A DNA stretch of 64,000 bases from Facklamia lactis (GTDB lineage Bacteria > Bacillota > Bacilli > Lactobacillales > Aerococcaceae), in assembly GCF_015863205.1 (NCBI RefSeq), contig NZ_JACBXQ010000002.1:372001-436000 (forward strand), in the 5' to 3' direction. The notes under the pieces were generated by a model. The model saw nothing but the letters and a program-made list of their open reading frames with translations. It was not told the origin of the DNA and searched no databases. Position numbers and translations under genes: made by a program. This document shows, one piece after another, positions 17,881 to 26,695 of this stretch (its first letter is position 1; every line of letters begins with the position of its first letter).

Positions 17881-18306
17881 CTAACTTTCCGAATCTTTAT
17901 CTTCAGACTGATTAATTTGTTTGAGCGCTTCTTTGATTTTGGTAGGAACTGGCAACCCTATTTGAATCGCATTTTCCAATATTGACAATCCTTCATTTGA
18001 GGCATAAAAACTAATTATTGTTGTTCTCAACACTGCGGACTCTCCTCCAAAAATATGAACATCTAATAAGTTAGCTAGACTTACAATGACGAAAATCATA
18101 AATTTCTTGGTAATACCTTTACGCCCTATTCGACTCGACAATTCATGATCATGGTAGGCTCTTAATAAACCAGTCACATAATCCGATAGAACCAAAGCAA
18201 CAAGAAATGTCAGTAGACCGTCTATTGGCCCCAGATACCATCCCAAAATGCCGCCAACAATTGCGCTTGTATTATTTACTACATTTGAATTTAATAGTGT
18301 TTTCAA
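17881..18306 (-). CDS. Phage holin (holin_4_1 / Cph1-like family)
   Basis: 141 residues with three hydrophobic segments (about 14-45, 68-85, 88-105), the conserved VLSDYVTGLLRA block after the first segments, and a charged C-terminus (QSEDKDSES). This matches the phage holin family 4 topology. It forms membrane holes timed to release the endolysin encoded 8 bp downstream. It starts 6 bp after the head-closure gene: no tail gene lies between, which is very unusual for a siphophage-type late operon. Confidence 0.88.
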   Translation of the reverse strand: MKTLLNSNVVNNTSAIVGGILGWYLGPIDGLLTFLVALVLSDYVTGLLRAYHDHELSSRIGRKGITKKFMIFVIVSLANLLDVHIFGGESAVLRTTIISFYASNEGLSILENAIQIGLPVPTKIKEALKQINQSEDKDSES

Positions 18307-18312
18307 TCGTCT

Positions 18313-18642
18313 TCACCCACCTCTCAAAGATGCACGTAATTCCATAAATCGATTGCGATAGCGGATATTATCGATAAAGGTAATGTTATAAACATTGTCT
18401 CTAAACGTTATCGCAGTATCTTCAGAAATGTCGTCTCGATACCGGATTGTAAATTTTAATTCCTTTTCTAATGATAATCCTAAAGCTGAATAATACTCAT
18501 CACCATGAAGATTTGATACATGAGCCCATGCGGATCCAAATTCAACATACTCTTTCCCATATGGCGTCCCATATTCATCCACTAATGTGCGTTCCTCTGC
18601 AAAACTAATTCTTTGGTTTAAATCATTGATCGTAATATTCAT
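18313..18642 (-). CDS. Phage head closure protein (head-tail joining, SPP1 gp16-like)
   Basis: 109 residues matching the Phage_H_T_join family: MNITINDLNQRISFAEERTL at the start, VEFGSAWAHVSNLHGDEYYS, and KFTIRYRDDISEDTAITFRD with YNITFIDNIRYRNRFMELRA. In SPP1-type phages it forms the ring that seals DNA in the head and gives the docking surface for a tail. Its start ATG overlaps the stop of the connector gene (TAATG). It is the last structural gene of the element; the expected gp10-like, tail tube, tape-measure and fibre genes do not follow. Confidence 0.85.
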   Translation of the reverse strand: MNITINDLNQRISFAEERTLVDEYGTPYGKEYVEFGSAWAHVSNLHGDEYYSALGLSLEKELKFTIRYRDDISEDTAITFRDNVYNITFIDNIRYRNRFMELRASLRGG

Positions 18643-18917
18643 TAAAAAACCTCATTTCGATAAGGAAACAGAATCGCCCTCATTAACTGAATCATGGATT
18701 TAAAATCTGCAGTTTCTCGATTTTCATATAAATAGGCTACCCCATAAAGGATAGCCATGATAATATCTGCTGGGACTTCATCATATTCTGTCAATGAGTG
18801 TCTTAATGTATTTTCTACAGTTTGCTGGGAGGATTGAATGAGTTGAGTAATCAGACTATCTTCAACTTCATTCTCTACCCTTAAAAATAGCTTTGCTTCT
18901 TCTAAACTAACTACCAT
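18642..18917 (-). CDS. Phage head-tail connector (gp6-like / gp15 family)
   Basis: 91 residues from ATG 18917 (MVVSLEEAKLFLRVENEVED), preferred over GTG 18926 because AGGTG then has normal spacing. It is the typical all-helical adaptor: SLEEAK.fLRv....D..I..LI.....ve, then DIIMAILYGVAYLYENRE. It binds under the portal after packaging. It follows the capsid gene and is coupled to the head-closure gene. Confidence 0.85.
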   Translation of the reverse strand: MVVSLEEAKLFLRVENEVEDSLITQLIQSSQQTVENTLRHSLTEYDEVPADIIMAILYGVAYLYENRETADFKSMIQLMRAILFPYRNEVF

Positions 18918-18936
18918 TACATTCACCTACTAACTA

Positions 18937-20133
18937 TTATGCTCCTGCTTTTTGTTTTAATAACTTAACAGCTTCTGGTAAGATCAGCTTTCCGTCCACT
19001 CTTTGTGACCCTAAAAAACCAACCTGACCTGTCGTCGCATATAATTCATTTAATCGTTTAAAGCTGCGTCCTTCTCGATCCGCAATCCAGTAGTAACTGA
19101 AATCACCAAAAATCACAGTGGTTGCTCCAGCTGCAATTTCCGGAACATAAGGAGAGGTTAGGACAGGACAGTTTAAAATTTTATCTGGTGTACCGGCCAC
19201 TAAAGATGGCTGCCAGATATATTGGCCATTAGTATCCTTTAGCTGACGAATGGCTTTGACCGTTTGGTCATTCATAATGAATACTGAATTTTTACGGTAA
19301 GGCTCTTTAACGGAATAATATAAATCAATAAGATTATCGAAAGTGATTGCCTTATCAGAAGTAGTAGTAATTCCTACCTCCACAGAATTATCAGAAAGTA
19401 GCCCTAATGGTTTTCCAACCCCATCCCCTACTAAGAAGGCCTCTTCTTCCTTAGATCCTAATCGGCGAGCAAACTCACGCGCAATATAACTTGGTAAATT
19501 AAACGCAGAATCGTTTAATAATTCCTCTGATACTTTTACTAAAGTCCCCAATTTATGAGCTCCTAATAAAACTTGATTGAAACTCAAATCACTCTCAACA
19601 TAGGACCCTTCTTCATCCATCCAAGAAGCATCTCCTTTTGAAGCGACCACTGGAATTTTTCGTTCACCGCTACTCGTTTGAATGACTTTCGCAATGCGGC
19701 GGAAGATATTTTCTGACTCTAATCCTTCTATTAATTGTCGTTCAAATTCATCTGGGACTAAATACCCACCTTCTGAATCCGTTCCAACCTGCAGTGCATT
19801 CTGTATAACACCGCTATTCTTACCGCGCATTACATTCCAAAATGCTTGTTCATATTCTGGGCTGGCTTTCCCTGACGCAATTTCTTTTGTACTCTGCGGT
19901 GATGTGACAATACCTTGTGAAGTAGCTTGGTTCATCACTTTATCCATTTCTAGTTGTTTTTCTAAACGTTCAATTTCATGACCTAAAGAAATAACTTCTT
20001 CCTCCATCGCTTCATAGCGCTGCGTATCTTCTGCTGATAAGACATCTGACACTTTATAGCAATCATCTAAAAAATCCTTGGTTTGATCCCAGGCTTTAGC
20101 ACGTTTTTGTCTTAATTCTTGTAATTTATTCAT
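18937..20133 (-). CDS. HK97-family major capsid protein
   Basis: 398 residues. Residues 1-75 are a highly charged coiled coil (ELRQKRAKAWDQTKDFLDDC; ISLGHEIERLEKQLEMDK), the delta/scaffold domain normally removed by the prohead protease. The mature HK97 fold begins around residue 90 (EYEQAFWNVMRG, then LQVGTDSEGGYLVPDEFERQ), with the E-loop and A-domain (YIWQPSLVAGTPDKILNCPV, FGDFSYYWIADREG). Length and order are normal. It follows the ClpP-like protease by 12 bp. It should assemble the head shell. Confidence 0.93.
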   Translation of the reverse strand: MNKLQELRQKRAKAWDQTKDFLDDCYKVSDVLSAEDTQRYEAMEEEVISLGHEIERLEKQLEMDKVMNQATSQGIVTSPQSTKEIASGKASPEYEQAFWNVMRGKNSGVIQNALQVGTDSEGGYLVPDEFERQLIEGLESENIFRRIAKVIQTSSGERKIPVVASKGDASWMDEEGSYVESDLSFNQVLLGAHKLGTLVKVSEELLNDSAFNLPSYIAREFARRLGSKEEEAFLVGDGVGKPLGLLSDNSVEVGITTTSDKAITFDNLIDLYYSVKEPYRKNSVFIMNDQTVKAIRQLKDTNGQYIWQPSLVAGTPDKILNCPVLTSPYVPEIAAGATTVIFGDFSYYWIADREGRSFKRLNELYATTGQVGFLGSQRVDGKLILPEAVKLLKQKAGA

Positions 20134-20145
20134 TAAATTTTCCTC

Positions 20146-20823
20146 CTAATATTTCAATCGCTCTAAGCGATCATAAAATGATTGAATCGGTGTGTATTTA
20201 GTTTCTAACTTCGCGACAAATTCAAGAGCTAATTGCTTCGTTGAAAAAGAATAATTTGATAACGCAAGCTCTTTATCACCTTGATAAATCACATCGCAGA
20301 AGCCGAGTTCTTTGGCTTTATTCGCATTCATCCAAGTTTCAGCATCCATCATCTTAGACAATTCTTCTCTTGATAAATCAGTTTTTAGTTCATAGGCATT
20401 AATAATTGATTCTTTCACTTCCTCTAACATAACAATCGCTCGACTCATTTCTTTACTGCTTCCCATCACCGCTGTTAATGGATTATGAATCATCATGAGA
20501 GAGGTTGGTGCCATCTCCACAGTTGTTCCGGCCATTGCAATCACACTGGCAGCAGAAGCAGCAAGCCCATCTACTCGAACTGTTACCTCATTGGGATAAT
20601 TCATTAACATCGTATAAATTTGACTGGCTGCAATACAATCACCTCCCGGAGAATTCAACCAAATAATAATGGGACCATCTCCTTCATTTAATTGATTTTT
20701 AAATAGTTGAGGTGTGACCTCATCGTCTAACCAAGAATTCTCTGCAATGACTCCATCCATGACCAGCTCCCTTACACTTTCATTATTTGTCTTCTTCCAA
20801 TTCCAAAATACGGTCATCTGCAT
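20146..20823 (-). CDS. ClpP-like prohead maturation protease (S14)
   Basis: 225 residues with the ClpP fold: IIIWLNSPGGDCIAASQIYT, nucleophile Ser90 in GLAASAASVIAMAG, and His113 in LMMIHNP; the third residue lies in the KTDLSREELSKMMD region. It cleaves the capsid delta domain during head maturation. The start may be ATG 20823 or ATG 20817 (MTVFWNWKK); AGAGGG upstream serves either. It overlaps the portal gene by 41 bp. Confidence 0.9.
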   Translation of the reverse strand: MQMTVFWNWKKTNNESVRELVMDGVIAENSWLDDEVTPQLFKNQLNEGDGPIIIWLNSPGGDCIAASQIYTMLMNYPNEVTVRVDGLAASAASVIAMAGTTVEMAPTSLMMIHNPLTAVMGSSKEMSRAIVMLEEVKESIINAYELKTDLSREELSKMMDAETWMNANKAKELGFCDVIYQGDKELALSNYSFSTKQLALEFVAKLETKYTPIQSFYDRLERLKY

Positions 20824-22057
20824 CTACCCTCTCTCTATAAAAAGCCCCCGCTTGATCCAGTGGAAGCATGTTGCCATTCACTAAATATTGATTGCCACCC
20901 TCTTTATCACTGATATGGTTCATGTCTTCTAGCTCTCGAATGTCATTTGCTGAAAGCCAACCATTTTGACGTCCTACAGCATAACCATTCATCCGCGTCT
21001 CATAATCACCTCGTAAAAGTCCACTTACATTAAACTTTACAAAGTAAGTATCTTTCTCATCTTTAAAAAATAGTGATTGGTGGATTGCTTGTTCAATACG
21101 AACAAGCCAAGGATTTAGTGTGTATTTCACAAATTCCATGGATTGTTGTTCGATATTATTGAAGCTAGAACGGTCTAAATCCCCAATCATATGTGGCGGC
21201 ACTCGGAATATTCGTGCTATTTCATTCAACTGAAATTTTCTTGTTTCTAAAAACTGTGCTTGGTCAGGTGGGATCGTTAATTGATGAAATTTCATCCCTT
21301 CCTCCAATACCGCGACACGATGAACGTTTCCTTTAGAAAATTGAGCTTGCCACGTTTCTCTTAACCGTTCTGGATCCTTGACAATCCCTGGATGCTCTAA
21401 AACGCCTCCGGGTGTTGCACCATTCGCGAAAAACCTAGCCCCATAATCTTCTGTAGCCAACGCCATACCAATCGCGTTTTTAGCCATCGCAATGGGGCTG
21501 TACCCCATCAACCCATCAAAGCCCAAACCCGGAATATGAAGAACTTCTGATCTAGTTAGTGATATCTTTTCTTCTCTACCTGAGCCATCAGAGGTTTTGG
21601 TGTAAACATAAATCAATTCATTATTCTTCGCTCTTTGAACTTCTACTTGATTAGGCATCAATGGGTACATTCCTAACACATCACCTCTACCGTTGCGAAT
21701 CACTTGAGCATAGGCATTTCCGTATAGGAGCAGATGTGACATCATCGTTTCTCTGAAAGTAAAACTCGTCATTTCTTCATTGGGCTCATCATGTAATAGA
21801 AAGTAGAGAGGGTGCTCTCGTGCTTTAACTTTGCTGCCATTGTCTTCATAACGATATAAATGCAAAGGTAAGCTCGCAACAGCCTCAGATAAAATACGAA
21901 CACAGGCATAAACTCCTGTTGACTGCATGGCCGTACTTTCATTCACCTGTTGGCCTGAAGGCGTTGATCCAAATAAAAAAGATAAGCGACTATTTGTAAA
22001 ATTGGTCGGCTTATCTCTCGAACGAAATAACATTTTTAATTGTTCAAACATTTTCAA
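20783..22057 (-). CDS. HK97-family phage portal protein
   Basis: 424 residues showing the portal core: GVYACVRILSEAVASLPLHL (about 46-65), HPLYFLLHDEPNEEMTSFTF, GNAYAQVIRNGRGDVLGMYP, VLHIPGLGFDGLMGYSPIAM and the DRSSFNNIEQQSMEFVKYTL helix. The dodecameric ring forms the DNA gate of the head. Start is TTG 22057 or ATG 22051, with GAGGTGA upstream. It sits between the large terminase (14 bp) and the protease (overlap), the canonical order. Confidence 0.93.
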   Translation of the reverse strand: MKMFEQLKMLFRSRDKPTNFTNSRLSFLFGSTPSGQQVNESTAMQSTGVYACVRILSEAVASLPLHLYRYEDNGSKVKAREHPLYFLLHDEPNEEMTSFTFRETMMSHLLLYGNAYAQVIRNGRGDVLGMYPLMPNQVEVQRAKNNELIYVYTKTSDGSGREEKISLTRSEVLHIPGLGFDGLMGYSPIAMAKNAIGMALATEDYGARFFANGATPGGVLEHPGIVKDPERLRETWQAQFSKGNVHRVAVLEEGMKFHQLTIPPDQAQFLETRKFQLNEIARIFRVPPHMIGDLDRSSFNNIEQQSMEFVKYTLNPWLVRIEQAIHQSLFFKDEKDTYFVKFNVSGLLRGDYETRMNGYAVGRQNGWLSANDIRELEDMNHISDKEGGNQYLVNGNMLPLDQAGAFYRERVDADDRILELEEDK

Positions 22058-22070
22058 TTTATCACCTCAT

Positions 22071-23669
22071 TTATAACAGTAAGATACCTCGATCTTCATA
22101 CACCGAACCATGTTTCCCAGCATTTCGAATAGTTCGATCTAATGCCATAATCGTTGCCACTATTCCATCAATTTTTTCAGATGATTTTTCCTTATCTGGT
22201 TTAATATTTCCTGCTGGATCCTTCTTAATAAAGATGTTATCCGCCATCCAATGTAAAACTGGATGACCACCATGAGCAATTTTTTCTTCAAGAACTAGCT
22301 TCATTAACTCTTTGGTCGGTGGACTCATGTCTTTAAAGCCTTGTCCAAATGGAACCACAGTGAAACCCATTCCTTCCAAGTTTTGCGACATTTGAATTGC
22401 TCCCCAACGGTCAAAGGCTATTTCCTGAATATTAAATTGAGTGCCTAGTTCTTCTATAAATTTTTCAATATACCCGTAATGAACGACATTACCTTCAGTC
22501 GTTAATAAATCCCCACTTTGTATCCATTGGTCATAATGAACATGGTCTCGACTTACTCTTAAAGCCACATTATCTTCTGGCATCCAAAAATAAGGTAGCA
22601 CTGCATACTTATCTTCTTCATCTTCTGGGGGAAAAACTAATACAAATGCCGATAAGTCTGTCGTAGAAGATAAGTCTAATCCGCCATAACATACCTTACC
22701 TCTCAAGCGTTCTGGGTCTACTGGAAAATCACAGGCTAACCATTTATCCATTGGCATCCATCGCACCGCTTGTTTCACCCATTGGTTCAATCTAAGCTGT
22801 CTAAATGAATTTTCCTCCGCCGGATTCTGTCTGGCACTTTCAAAGGCTGCTTCGACTTTTTCCATAGCTACAGTAATATCTAAGGAGGGATTCGCTTTTT
22901 TCCAAACATCTGGATCGGTCCAATCCTCATCTTCCTTCGCTCCATAAATGACTGGATAAAAAGTAGGATCCGTTTTGCGGCCTTCTATAATATCCTCCGC
23001 TTTTTGATGAACCTCATAACCAATACTTTGAGTATCATTACCTGCTGTTGTAATTAAAAAATATAAAGGTTGTGTCCTCGCGTCCCCAGAACCTTTCGTC
23101 ATAACATCAAATAATTTACGATTAGGTTGTGTATGGAGTTCATCAAAAATAACCCCACTAATATTAAACCCATGTTTCGAGTAGGCTTCTGCCGATAAAA
23201 CTTGGTAAAAACTATTAGTAGGATGGAAAACGATTCTTTTTTGTGAGGCAAGAATTTTTACGCGTTTATTTAAGGCAGGACACATCCGCACCATATCAGC
23301 GGCCACTTCAAAAACAATTGAAGCTTGTTGTCTGTCTGCTGCACAACCGTATATTTCGGCTCGTTCTTCCCCATCCCCACAAGTGAGTAATAGCGCTAAC
23401 GCTGCTGCAAGTTCTGACTTCCCTTGTTTTTTAGGTATCTCAACATAAGCTGTGTTAAATTGGCGATACCCATTAGGCTTGATGGTTCCAAATAAGTCTC
23501 TAACAATTTGTTCTTGCCAATCAATTAATTCAAATGGTTTGCCTGCCCATTGACCTTTGGTGTGCGTTAAACATTCAATAAAATCTACTGCGTAATCCGC
23601 TTTTTCTTTATCATATACTGATGTCTTTTCCTTGAATTGTGTAGGTACATACTTTTTAAGTTTTCTCAA
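22071..23669 (-). CDS. Phage terminase large subunit
   Basis: 532 residues from TTG 23669 (LRKLKKYVPTQFKEK), chosen because GGGAGGG lies just before it; an upstream in-frame TTG at 23684 has no site. ATPase: Walker A EIPKKQGKSE (about 77-86), Walker B GVIFDELHTQ, coupling motif ITTAGN. Nuclease: GGLDLSSTTDLSAFV and the later DGIVATIMALDR with RNase H-like acidic residues. It packages DNA with the small terminase encoded 4 kb upstream, an unusual distance since MetK, a methyltransferase and four small genes lie between. Confidence 0.93.
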   Translation of the reverse strand: MRKLKKYVPTQFKEKTSVYDKEKADYAVDFIECLTHTKGQWAGKPFELIDWQEQIVRDLFGTIKPNGYRQFNTAYVEIPKKQGKSELAAALALLLTCGDGEERAEIYGCAADRQQASIVFEVAADMVRMCPALNKRVKILASQKRIVFHPTNSFYQVLSAEAYSKHGFNISGVIFDELHTQPNRKLFDVMTKGSGDARTQPLYFLITTAGNDTQSIGYEVHQKAEDIIEGRKTDPTFYPVIYGAKEDEDWTDPDVWKKANPSLDITVAMEKVEAAFESARQNPAEENSFRQLRLNQWVKQAVRWMPMDKWLACDFPVDPERLRGKVCYGGLDLSSTTDLSAFVLVFPPEDEEDKYAVLPYFWMPEDNVALRVSRDHVHYDQWIQSGDLLTTEGNVVHYGYIEKFIEELGTQFNIQEIAFDRWGAIQMSQNLEGMGFTVVPFGQGFKDMSPPTKELMKLVLEEKIAHGGHPVLHWMADNIFIKKDPAGNIKPDKEKSSEKIDGIVATIMALDRTIRNAGKHGSVYEDRGILLL

Positions 23670-23682
23670 TCGTCTCCCTCCC

Positions 23683-23719
23683 AAAAAAAACCAGAAAACT
23701 CTTTAAGAGTCCTCTGGTT
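23683..23719 (-). terminator. Terminator overlapping the terL ribosome-site region
   Basis: On the minus strand AACCAGAGGACTC pairs with GAGTTTTCTGGTT around a 5-base loop, followed by eight T and then GGGAGGG, the terL ribosome site. Transcripts from upstream would end right at the packaging/head operon unless read-through occurs. Confidence 0.75.
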
Positions 23720-23726
23720 TTAGAAA

Positions 23727-23918
23727 TTATTGAGCCATATTACAATGTCGACAATAATAGGCTGTTCTATCTCTCATATTATGACAATATTTACACTCGA
23801 TTTCATCCAACTCACCGGTCGATAGAAGCGTCCTATGATAACATTTTTGACAGTACACTGTATCACCTTCATCACAAAGCCAATCTTGATCATCATTACC
23901 ACAATTTGCACAATTCAT
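23727..23918 (-). CDS. Small zinc-ribbon protein
   Basis: 63 residues with four CxxC pairs or near-pairs: CANC (3-6), C at 15, CQKC (23-26), CKYC and CRHC. This arrangement should bind two zinc ions. Ribosome site AGGAGG precedes ATG 23918. The role is unknown; small zinc ribbons in phage operons may bind DNA or modulate host polymerase. It is the last gene before the terminator that precedes terL. Confidence 0.65.
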   Translation of the reverse strand: MNCANCGNDDQDWLCDEGDTVYCQKCYHRTLLSTGELDEIECKYCHNMRDRTAYYCRHCNMAQ

Positions 23919-23983
23919 ATTAACCTCCTAGAAATATATGATTTTTTATTATAAATATATTATATCTTGTATAAAAATAGAAG

Positions 23984-24196
23984 TTAATATATATTCTTAA
24001 CTTTATCCTTTTGATATAGTACGTTTAATGAAGAACCGTTATCCCAAGAAACCATAATGGAACCAATATCATCGACTCCTACAACGGTTCCTAATGTGCC
24101 CAAAGGAGGAGCTTGAACATCATCCATTTGAACTAATTCAACCCGACTGCCAATAGGGTATTGTTTTTTGATAGTTTCTAAAATTCGCTTATCCAT
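23984..24196 (-). CDS. DUF4314 family small protein
   Basis: 70 residues from ATG 24196 (AAAGGAGG upstream; the longer reading from 24226 lacks a site). It reads MDKRILETIKKQYPIGSRVE, LVQMDDVQAPPLGTLGTVVG, VDDIGSIMVSWDNGSSLNVL. This is the DUF4314 pattern, an SH3-like small beta barrel with a GT.GtV..vDd.G...V.WD.G core. It is common just upstream of terL in phages and integrated elements of Firmicutes; function unknown. It overlaps the preceding 209-residue gene by 8 bp. Confidence 0.8.
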   Translation of the reverse strand: MDKRILETIKKQYPIGSRVELVQMDDVQAPPLGTLGTVVGVDDIGSIMVSWDNGSSLNVLYQKDKVKNIY

Positions 24197-24818
24197 TTTG
24201 AGCCTCCTTTGGAAATCTAAAAGCACTATTTCCGGATAACTCTTTAAGTAAGATATTTCTTACGTCTTTGTAGTCCGGTCCTATCATCCCAATTGCCAGT
24301 AAAAACGTTCTAAAAGTATATTTGTCATTATCCGTTTGCGTTTCTTTTGCTGAAATAAATTTCCGTTCTTTTACGTACTGAATGGTTTTTTCAATGAATA
24401 TGACTGCGGCTTGTATGACTTCTTGATCCGGTTGTTCATCAAACCAAGGAAATTCTAAATGATCGCTTTTCACTTCAAAACAAACCCTGTTTGCATTTAA
24501 GGCTTTTTCAATTAGCACCCTTTTGGCAGTTAATAGCTTTTCTAATTTTACCAATTCTGCGGCTTCAATTAATGGCACTGAAACACTAAAGCCTGTTTCA
24601 TTTTTTTGATTCATCACACTAAATCCGGCTTCCAGAATCGCTTGATGGACTTTTTCGTTTAAACCAATGACTGTCGCATCTCGTTCAACCTTTATTTCCC
24701 CAATTTGATAAGCATATGTGGGGGTGCCAAGATATTTTATCGCCTCACCAGTTGCTTTTGCTATGACTTCACACAGTTCTTTACGTTTACGACTTTCTAA
24801 CTCATACATTATTTGCAT
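24189..24818 (-). CDS. Phage hypothetical protein
   Basis: 209 residues, start ATG 24818 with GGAGGGGAAGTC upstream. The N-terminal half (KRKELCEVIAKATGEAIKYL, YAYQIGEIKVERDATVIGLN) and the middle (FSVSVPLIEAAELVKLEKLL) look like a two-domain alpha/beta protein. Proteins like this accompany DUF4314 in many phage-like elements and are sometimes labelled virulence-related without evidence. No catalytic motif was seen. It is the first minus-strand gene after the opposite-strand gene at 24945-25475. Confidence 0.65.
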   Translation of the reverse strand: MQIMYELESRKRKELCEVIAKATGEAIKYLGTPTYAYQIGEIKVERDATVIGLNEKVHQAILEAGFSVMNQKNETGFSVSVPLIEAAELVKLEKLLTAKRVLIEKALNANRVCFEVKSDHLEFPWFDEQPDQEVIQAAVIFIEKTIQYVKERKFISAKETQTDNDKYTFRTFLLAIGMIGPDYKDVRNILLKELSGNSAFRFPKEAQNG

Positions 24819-24944
24819 GACTTCCCCTCCTTTTCTTCATGTACATATATCACTCTAAACGGAGTGAAAGTCCAGTTAATTATTGTTATATCTAGCTGTT
24901 TATGAGTCTGTTATAATTAGTTTTACATGAAAGGAGATAAAATA

Positions 24945-25475
24945 GTGCAAACAATCCAAATAATCTTAACTTGGTTAAACAATAATCGAGATATAGTCGC
25001 ATTAATAGTTTCAATATTTACCTTAATAATTACAATCATTGATAAGTCAATTTCTTATAAAAATAGTAAAATTAATCTAAGTGTTCACATTAATAGTATT
25101 TACAGACTTACACCCAAGATGTTATTTGTTGAAATTTCTATCACCAACAATTCAAGTAAGGAAGTAGTTATCCAAGGTTCTAAATTGTGTATTGATAATA
25201 AAAAAGGGGAGGTACACGACATTCGACAATTATTTACTGTGAAAAATGTTAATAAGAATTTTCATGAGCCTATTTATATTAATGAATTTCCCATTACAAT
25301 AGCACCTTTTAACGCCCAAAGGCTATGGCTAAGATATAATTTCAATGACGATCTTCCTTTGCTAGCCGAACAAACTAATGGAAAAATATTTCTCGTTTGT
25401 TTTGGTAAAAATTATGAATACGAAGTTAATTTACCGGTTAGTTTAACAGAGTCAAATTTCTTACAAAACATCTAG
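24945..25475 (+). CDS. Membrane-anchored protein of unknown function on the opposite strand (cargo candidate)
   Basis: 176 residues from GTG 24945 (VQTIQIILTWLNNNRDIVAL); the AAAGGAGAT 6 bases upstream fixes this start rather than ATG 24927. One membrane segment at about residues 17-34 (IVALIVSIFTLIITIID) is followed by a soluble beta-rich domain (LSVHINSIYRLTPKMLFVEI, ITNNSSKEVVIQGSKLCIDN), which looks like an immunoglobulin-like fold. TATAAT at 24912-24917 may be its own -10 box. It is the only plus-strand gene in the element, converging on the methyltransferase gene with a 4-bp overlap. No family was recognised; independent expression suggests lysogenic cargo. Confidence 0.7.
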   Translation: MQTIQIILTWLNNNRDIVALIVSIFTLIITIIDKSISYKNSKINLSVHINSIYRLTPKMLFVEISITNNSSKEVVIQGSKLCIDNKKGEVHDIRQLFTVKNVNKNFHEPIYINEFPITIAPFNAQRLWLRYNFNDDLPLLAEQTNGKIFLVCFGKNYEYEVNLPVSLTESNFLQNI

Positions 25476-26695
25476 TTTATTTCATCATATGATAATTTCT
25501 TGTCTTGTCTGTAAAGAATGACGTCGGTACTATTTTTAACTTGTTCAATATACCGTTTGACAATCACATCGCAGTATTTCTCATCTAGTTCAATCGTATA
25601 ACAAACTCGATCCGTTTGTTCACAAGCAATGAGCGTTGACCCCGATCCTCCAAAGGGATCCAGTACAATCCCATTGGTTAATGAAGAATTTAGAATTGGA
25701 TATGCAATTAAAGGTACGGGTTTCATCGTTGGATGGTCGCCATTTTTCTTGGGTTTATCAAATTCCCAAATTGTGGACTCTTTTCGTCCGGTATACCATA
25801 GGTGCTTCCCTTTCTTCTTCCATCCAAATAGAATCGGTTCGTGTTGCCATTGATAAGGAGAACGACCTAAGACCAGAGATTGTTTTTTCCAGATACAAGT
25901 GCCTGATAGGTAAAACCCAGCCTCTTTAAAAGCTTTCCTAAAATTGAGTCCTTCCGTATCAGCATGGAAGACATAGATGGATCCATCATCTGCTAGGACA
26001 TCATGAGAATGTTGAAATACATCTAATAAAAACTGATAAAAGTCTTCATCGCTTTGGTTATCATTTTGAATTTTCCCCGCTTTTCCTTCATAGTTCACAT
26101 TATAGGGGGGATCTGTCACAACCAAATTTGCTTGACGGTCCCCCATTAACGATTCAAAAGTGGAGGCTTGGGTACTATCACCGCAAATTAAGCGGTGCCG
26201 GCCTAACTGCCAGATATCTCCTTGCTGCGTTATGGTGGGCTCACCAAGTACTTCATCCATATCAAAATCATCATCTTGAATCCCTTCTTTTAAATCATCT
26301 TTAAATAAATCATCTAATTCATCCGGGTCAAATCCTGTTAATGACACATCAAAGTCTGTTGCTTCTAGGTCCGATATTAAAATGACGAGTTTATCTTTAT
26401 CCCAATCACCACTAATTTTATTTAAAGCAACATTGAGTACTTTCTCTTTGTCTTCATCTAAGTCAACAACGACGCAATCGATCGTTTCATAACCTAAATC
26501 TTCTAATACCTTGAGTCGCTGGTGCCCACCAACTACCCGCTCCGTTCTTTGATTCCAAATAATTGGATCAACGTAACCGAATGTTTCTAACGAACGTTTC
26601 AATTTTTCATATTCTGCATCACCTGGCTGTAAATTTTTTCGCGGATTATACTCAGCAGGAATTAATTCTTTAAGAGATAACTTTCTCATCTCCAT
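25472..26695 (-). CDS. ParB-like domain fused to DNA methyltransferase
   Basis: 407 residues. Residues 1-100 are a ParB/Srx-like nuclease domain (LIPAEYNPRKNL; RVVGGHQRLKVLEDLG, the GxxR box). From about 160 on it is an N6-adenine/N4-cytosine methyltransferase of the beta order: catalytic VTDPPYNVNYEG first, then the SAM-binding motif IVLDPFGGSGST near 345. It probably methylates phage DNA, protecting it from restriction. It overlaps the end of metK by 26 bp, so enzyme and cofactor synthesis are translationally coupled. No cognate restriction enzyme is nearby. Confidence 0.9.
   Translation of the reverse strand: MEMRKLSLKELIPAEYNPRKNLQPGDAEYEKLKRSLETFGYVDPIIWNQRTERVVGGHQRLKVLEDLGYETIDCVVVDLDEDKEKVLNVALNKISGDWDKDKLVILISDLEATDFDVSLTGFDPDELDDLFKDDLKEGIQDDDFDMDEVLGEPTITQQGDIWQLGRHRLICGDSTQASTFESLMGDRQANLVVTDPPYNVNYEGKAGKIQNDNQSDEDFYQFLLDVFQHSHDVLADDGSIYVFHADTEGLNFRKAFKEAGFYLSGTCIWKKQSLVLGRSPYQWQHEPILFGWKKKGKHLWYTGRKESTIWEFDKPKKNGDHPTMKPVPLIAYPILNSSLTNGIVLDPFGGSGSTLIACEQTDRVCYTIELDEKYCDVIVKRYIEQVKNSTDVILYRQDKKLSYDEIN

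Noticed and set aside
25629-25929. Plus-strand open frames inside the methyltransferase gene
   Set aside because: They are antisense to strongly conserved methyltransferase motifs.
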